DNA from: Arthrobacter sp. efr-133-TYG-118 | Lineage (GTDB): Bacteria; Actinomycetota; Actinomycetes; Actinomycetales; Micrococcaceae | NCBI RefSeq assembly: GCF_030209755.1 | Contig: NZ_JARVRH010000022.1 | Coordinates: forward strand, 1 to 64,000 | Length of the DNA stretch: 64,000 nucleotides | Direction: 5' to 3' | Shown: positions 60,279 to 64,000 of the stretch, in pieces | How the letters are laid out: every line of letters begins with the position of its first letter | How positions within the stretch are numbered: the first letter of the stretch is position 1 | Notes under the pieces: model-generated | Seen by the model: only the letters and a program-made list of their open reading frames with translations | The model's database searches: none | What the model was told of the DNA's origin: nothing | Translations under genes and position numbers: made by a program

Positions 60279-60344
60279 GCAGTCAGCTTACCGGCTGAAT
60301 ATCCCGGGCCCGGTGCCCGGCAGGGCGCTGACTACAGGTGGCCC

Positions 60345-61103
60345 TCAACGTTGCGATGCGAGGGACCGCCGTCGTGCCTCTAGCATCAGGCGAATCAAGA
60401 CCAACCTTGCCGCGAGAATGACACGCAGGGACCTCCAACCTCGAGGCGTTGCGTTGTCCTCATGAAGTCGCCGAAGAAGGGTGCTGCGATCCAGGTGTGT
60501 GATCGATCCCGATACATTACCGACTATCGCCAGCCATAAGTCGTGCGATTCGCGAAGGTAATCAGGGATTGGGCTGAACAGGTCGAGGATGTCCCGACGG
60601 AATGCCATGCCACAGCCATAGTAGGCGCGATAGCCTATGAGGATTCCGAAGAGGTTGCCCAAGTGTCGTCGGCTGTCCGCTGAGTCCAGCTTGGGAATGC
60701 TGGGCCTCGGACCCCCACCCAGGACGTCGAAATTACTGGCGACGACTGCGGCCGTCGTCAAGGCCGACAGCATGGAATCAACGCGGCCTTCAGTCCACAC
60801 GTCATCCTGGTCGGCCAGAAAAATGAACCTGCCTCGACTGGCGAGGACTGCCTGCCCGAAGGACTTGACGTACCCTTGGTTGGTTTCCGCACGAATCAAC
60901 CTGATGCGCGGATCGGCAACAGCCAAGATCTTCGCGACCGTATCATCCCTTGAAGCATCGTCGACAATGACGACCTCGTCATCGTCGGAGAGCTGGGAAA
61001 GGATGGACTCTAGCTGCTCGTGGATAAATTTCGCCCCCATGAACGTAGCCATGCAAACGCTGACTCGGGTGCGCGGCGCGGAATGTTCTTCTGCGTAGTT
61101 CAT
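60345..61103 (-). CDS. Glycosyltransferase family 2, rhamnosyltransferase-like
   Basis: The 252-residue protein is counted from ATG 61103 (GTGGGGAC upstream); a TTG at 61118 is the alternative. GT-A fold motifs: VSVCMATFMGAKFIHEQLESILSQLSDDDEVVIVDDAS and FIFLADQDDVWTEGRVDSM. The same LADQDDxW motif occurs in the neighbour at 56844. It lies upstream of rmlB, with 66 bases between them. Confidence 0.88.
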   Translation of the reverse strand: MNYAEEHSAPRTRVSVCMATFMGAKFIHEQLESILSQLSDDDEVVIVDDASRDDTVAKILAVADPRIRLIRAETNQGYVKSFGQAVLASRGRFIFLADQDDVWTEGRVDSMLSALTTAAVVASNFDVLGGGPRPSIPKLDSADSRRHLGNLFGILIGYRAYYGCGMAFRRDILDLFSPIPDYLRESHDLWLAIVGNVSGSITHLDRSTLLRRLHEDNATPRGWRSLRVILAARLVLIRLMLEARRRSLASQR

Positions 61104-61244
61104 GTCCCCACAGTTCAATCGTGTGAAATAGGTGTTTTGACCGGCAATGGTTGTCTACCAACCGCAGCACCATCCTAGGCGACTGTCCCTGGCACTGCTT
61201 GGTCCTGAACCAACGGTCCAGATGTCGTTCAGACGGCAGATTGA

Positions 61245-61250
61245 TATAGT
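61245..61250 (+). promoter_or_regulatory. Candidate -10 box TATAGT for the glycosyltransferase operon
   Basis: GATATAGT ends 9 bases before the ATG at 61260, placing a transcription start at or within a few bases of the start codon. The mRNA would then be leaderless or nearly so, and no ribosome site is visible before the ATG. No good -35 is seen. Confidence 0.5.
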
Positions 61251-61259
61251 TTGGACAAC

Positions 61260-62018
61260 ATGGAACCCTCCCCCACACCGCGCGTCTTGGTGATCATGCC
61301 TGCCTGGAACGAGGCTGAAGCCGTTGGTGATACCGTCCTGGAAGTCCTCGCGGCGAGTGACCACTATGACGTACTGGTTGTCAACGACGGGTCCACCGAC
61401 GACACTGCCACGATTGCCCAGCAGGCTGGCGCCACCGTGTTGAACCTTCCTTTCAACCTTGGAGTTGGAGGCGCGATGCGAGCCGGGTTCAAATACGCTC
61501 GCCGCCTCGGCTACCAGCGGGTGATCCAAGTCGACTCGGACGGCCAGCATGACCCGCGCAGCATAGATGAAGTGTTGGCCGGATTGGAGCATGCAGACAT
61601 TTGCATCGGCGCCCGCTTCGCCGATCGAGGGAACTACAAAGTGGGCGGCCCGCGCAAATGGGCCATGCAGTTCCTTGCGAAGGTCATCTCATCGCTCGCC
61701 AAAACTCGCCTGACCGATGTTACGAGCGGATTCCGCGCGGCCAATGACCGCGCGATCACCCAGTATTTGGACCACTACCCGGCGGAGTATCTCGGAGACA
61801 CGATCGATTCCTTGGTGGTTGCAATTCGATCTGGCTGCACCGTAACCCAAGTGCCGGTGGAGATGAGGATCCGGCAAGGCGGAACGCCTAGTCACAATCC
61901 AGTCAAGGCAGCGGTCTATCTGGGAAGATCCGTTTTCGCGCTCCTCTTGGCACTCACCCGGAAACCATCGAGAGTGGCCGTGGTAGCGCCAGGCCTACAC
62001 GAAATTTCAGGAGTCTAG
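61260..62018 (+). CDS. Glycosyltransferase family 2, dolichol/polyprenyl-phosphate sugar synthase-like
   Basis: The 252-residue protein is counted from ATG 61260 (a TTG at 61251 is in frame). GT-A fold with VLVIMPAWNEAEAVGDTVLEVL, VNDGSTDDTATIA, VIQVDSDGQHDPRSI (DXD) and DVTSGFRAAN, matching DPM1-like enzymes that load sugars onto polyprenyl phosphate. No C-terminal membrane helices, unlike many bacterial relatives. The following DUF2304 protein may supply the membrane anchor. It is divergent from the rml cluster. Confidence 0.92.
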   Translation: MEPSPTPRVLVIMPAWNEAEAVGDTVLEVLAASDHYDVLVVNDGSTDDTATIAQQAGATVLNLPFNLGVGGAMRAGFKYARRLGYQRVIQVDSDGQHDPRSIDEVLAGLEHADICIGARFADRGNYKVGGPRKWAMQFLAKVISSLAKTRLTDVTSGFRAANDRAITQYLDHYPAEYLGDTIDSLVVAIRSGCTVTQVPVEMRIRQGGTPSHNPVKAAVYLGRSVFALLLALTRKPSRVAVVAPGLHEISGV

Positions 62019-62019
62019 C

Positions 62020-62463
62020 GTGACAAATCTCGCCGCTTTCCTGGTAGCGCTCGTTATAGTCGCGCTCGTCGTCGAAATGCTTCGGCGGAAGAAACTCCGC
62101 GAAAAGTACGCCGCGCTATGGCTCCTTGTCGGGGGTGCCACGCTTATCCTCGCGGCATTCCCAAGGCTGCTGAATATCGTTGCTGAGCTTGTTGGCGTCC
62201 AGCTGCCTTCAAACCTTCTTTTTGCTATGAGCATCCTGTTGCTCCTTGGCGTGTGCCTGCACCTGTCCTGGGAAATCTCCGTCGTGGAAGACGAGACACG
62301 GGCTTTGGCCGAGGAGGTAGCGATCCTGCGGACCCAGCTGGAATCGCTCGCTCAAGGCAAGTCTTCCCGCCATGCCAGCACCCGCACGGCTGAGGCCGAG
62401 GCCGAGGCTAAGTCCCAAGCCATAGACCAGTTGCGAAACCCTACGGAAAGTTCGGACGCTTAA
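62020..62463 (+). CDS. DUF2304 membrane protein
   Basis: The 147-residue protein starts at GTG, one base after the previous stop. Three hydrophobic helices (LAAFLVALVIVALVVEML; YAALWLLVGGATLILAAF; LLFAMSILLLLGVCLHLSW), an amphipathic coiled tail (SVVEDETRALAEEVAILRTQLESLAQ) and an Ala/Glu-rich end are present. DUF2304 proteins commonly accompany GT2 polyprenyl-phosphate glycosyltransferases, possibly as their membrane partner. Confidence 0.9.
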   Translation: MTNLAAFLVALVIVALVVEMLRRKKLREKYAALWLLVGGATLILAAFPRLLNIVAELVGVQLPSNLLFAMSILLLLGVCLHLSWEISVVEDETRALAEEVAILRTQLESLAQGKSSRHASTRTAEAEAEAKSQAIDQLRNPTESSDA

Positions 62464-63351
62464 ATGCCACTAGACATCTTTATCCCCTACTGGGGCGATC
62501 CTGGCTATATGAAGGAGACCGTCTACAGCGTTCTCCGCCAGGACAACGAGGATTGGCTGCTGACAGTAGTCGACGACGCCTACCCGGGAACCGAAATCAG
62601 CGAGTTCATGGCAGGTATCGATGATCCTCGGGTTAAGTACATTCGCAAGGACCAGAACGCTGGCATTACCGAGAACTACCGGACTTGCGTCTCGCTTGCC
62701 ACCCAGGAAGTGATGGTAATTCTCGGCTGCGACGATGTCCTGCTGCCGAATTACGTGGATGTCATCCTCTCTGCCCATGCCAGCTTCCCCGATGCCGCTC
62801 TTATCCAACCCGGCGTCGAAGTCATCGACGAAAATGGCCAGGTCGTGGCCACACTTGTTGACCTGGTGAAGCAAAGGATCATCAAACCCAGAGGCGGCGG
62901 TCGACAGCTGGTGGCCGGAGAGTCAATCGCCACCAACCTCATGCACGGAGATTGGCTTTACTGGCCGTCCCTTGCCTTTCGTACGGAGAAGATCCGGAAG
63001 GTGGACTTCCGCGACGGCTTCCCGATCATCCAGGATCTCGCCTTGATCATGGACATGATCTTCAACGGCGACCAGCTACTTATCGATCCTGAGCTTTGCT
63101 TCCAGTACCGCAGGCATTCGAACAGTGCATCCTCGACGAAACTCGTGGATGGCTCCCGCTTCGCCGGTGAACGGGAGTATTTCGAGGTCGCCGCAGCCCA
63201 GGCCGATGACCTCGGTTGGACGAAGGCTGCCCGATCGGCAAGGCTCAGGCTAACGTCCCGGGCACACGCTGCAGCCCTCCTCCCCAAGGCGGCCGCAAGT
63301 CGCAATAACGCCGCCGTCAAAGCCCTCGTCCGACATACTTTCGGAAAATAA
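62464..63351 (+). CDS. Glycosyltransferase family 2
   Basis: The 295-residue protein has its ATG directly following the DUF2304 stop. GT-A motifs are LDIFIPYWGDPGYMKETVYSVLRQ, TVVDDAYPGTE and MVILGCDDVLLPNYVDV. The C-terminal 100 residues are helical and basic without membrane segments. The sugar specificity is unknown. Confidence 0.9.
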   Translation: MPLDIFIPYWGDPGYMKETVYSVLRQDNEDWLLTVVDDAYPGTEISEFMAGIDDPRVKYIRKDQNAGITENYRTCVSLATQEVMVILGCDDVLLPNYVDVILSAHASFPDAALIQPGVEVIDENGQVVATLVDLVKQRIIKPRGGGRQLVAGESIATNLMHGDWLYWPSLAFRTEKIRKVDFRDGFPIIQDLALIMDMIFNGDQLLIDPELCFQYRRHSNSASSTKLVDGSRFAGEREYFEVAAAQADDLGWTKAARSARLRLTSRAHAAALLPKAAASRNNAAVKALVRHTFGK

Positions 63352-63372
63352 ACTTCCGCTACGAAAGGTCCA

Positions 63373-64000
63373 ATGGTGACTTCTACAACTAGTCCTGCCC
63401 GCCCCGGCGGTACTGTCCTCGTCACAGGCGGCGCCGGCTTCATCGGCTGCGCTGTATCCCCCGCCCTGGTCGAGGCCTTCGACCGGGTAGTTGTCGTCGA
63501 CAACTTGCACCCTCAAATCCATGCTTCTGGTGAGCGGCCTGCGGATCTGCACCCGAAAGCCGAACTCTTCGTCGCCGACGTCGCGGATGCCGCAACCTGG
63601 GACACCGTCTTGGCGGACGTGACCCCCGACGTCGTGATCCACCTTGCTGCCGAAACAGGCACAAGCCAGTCTCTCGAAGAGTCGACCCGCCACACTCACG
63701 TCAACGTCGTCGGCACTTCCCAGCTTCTCGATGGCCTGAACCGCCATGGCAAGCTCCCGCGACGGATCGTGCTGTCCTCGAGCCGTGCGGTCTACGGCGA
63801 GGGCGCGTGGGCCGACGTCGACGGCAAATTGTTCTACCCTGGCCAGCGCACCAGCCAGACCTTGGACAAGGCGCAGTGGGACTTCCCGGGCGCTACCCCA
63901 GTGGCTATGAAGGCGTCCGAAACGTTCCCCGCACCGGTCAGTGTATACGGGGCCACCAAGCTTGCCCAAGAGCACGTCCTGCAGGCCTGGGCAAAGTCCT
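63373..64000 (+). CDS. NAD-dependent epimerase/dehydratase, partial at window end
   Basis: The reading runs from ATG 63373 (GAAAGG ribosome site upstream) to the end of the window with no stop. It is an extended SDR: NAD loop VTGGAGFIGCAV, VVVVDNL, VIHLAAETGTSQS, LSSSRAVYGEGAW and the YxxxK motif SVYGATKLAQEH. These are typical of UDP-glucose 4-epimerase-like or related sugar-nucleotide enzymes. It continues the glycan cluster beyond the window. Confidence 0.88.
   Translation, partial: MVTSTTSPARPGGTVLVTGGAGFIGCAVSPALVEAFDRVVVVDNLHPQIHASGERPADLHPKAELFVADVADAATWDTVLADVTPDVVIHLAAETGTSQSLEESTRHTHVNVVGTSQLLDGLNRHGKLPRRIVLSSSRAVYGEGAWADVDGKLFYPGQRTSQTLDKAQWDFPGATPVAMKASETFPAPVSVYGATKLAQEHVLQAWAKS

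Noticed and set aside
1..64000. CRISPR arrays, tRNA genes or an intact prophage
   Set aside because: I found no regularly spaced repeats, no tRNA-like T-arm outside the tmRNA, and no phage structural or integrase genes on reading through the window; a dedicated tRNA search was not possible.

Overview
The window is a 64 kb piece of a high-GC actinobacterial chromosome. It most likely comes from an Arthrobacter-type member of the Micrococcales. The reasons are a fused 2-oxoglutarate dehydrogenase/E2 (Kgd), a SigR-RsrA thiol-stress pair, the 24-residue ribosomal protein bL37, a tmRNA tag reading ANSKRTDFALAA, a SAM-IV-type riboswitch, an actinobacterial Tad pilus locus, and many GTG/TTG starts. 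Gene density is high and most of the window is ordinary chromosomal backbone.

0-11 kb: a HIT hydrolase and alcohol dehydrogenase pair, two sulfur-handling enzymes (a 3-mercaptopyruvate-type sulfurtransferase and a Cds1-like cysteine desulfhydrase), a metallo-beta-lactamase-fold protein, a zinc module (zur convergent with znuA-znuC-znuB, with a palindromic Zur box before znuA), and two CNNM/CBS membrane proteins. 11-18 kb: kgd, a degenerate SGNH-fold protein that lacks the catalytic residues, a DUF4097-PadR unit with twin CGATATATCG operators, and bL37. 17.6-23 kb: rsrA-sigR, a DoxX protein, then aroA, rsgA and hisN. 23-29 kb: a SAM-IV riboswitch controlling a class V aminotransferase, a methyltransferase, a DtxR/MntR-type regulator, an MFS exporter, small proteins and an HtrA-like protease.

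29.5-36.7 kb: a MarR-type regulator divergent from a six-gene operon (SDR, amidohydrolase, acyl-CoA dehydrogenase, MaoC hydratase, MHS-type transporter, acyl-CoA ligase). Its content and order match the phd/cou phenylpropanoid side-chain pathways of Corynebacterium and Rhodococcus. In those pathways an amidohydrolase replaces thiolase. 36.7-43.4 kb: a gene-poor stretch with a small membrane protein and a long inverted repeat, then ssrA, smpB, an M23 peptidase, ftsX, ftsE and prfB, all on the minus strand.

43.4-53.1 kb is a cell-surface block. It holds a Tad pilus operon (tadA-tadB-tadC, a pilin-like protein and three TadE/G-type pseudopilins), then a secreted S53 peptidase with three SLH repeats and a secreted GH25 muramidase with four copies of an approximately 107-residue domain that I do not recognise. 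The two secreted-protein genes share a 38-nt upstream element (32/38 identical). A truncated, doubly frameshifted ISL3 transposase separates this block from a lower-GC glycan cluster (54.3-64 kb: flippase, glycosyltransferases, RmlB, fused RmlC-RmlD, DUF2304, and an epimerase cut by the window end). The cluster probably builds a rhamnose-containing surface polysaccharide.

The best candidates for under-described biology are the shared element with its two secreted wall-associated proteins and the repeat domain, the catalytically dead SGNH protein, and the riboswitch-controlled class V aminotransferase. I saw no CRISPR array, no intact prophage and no tRNA gene.
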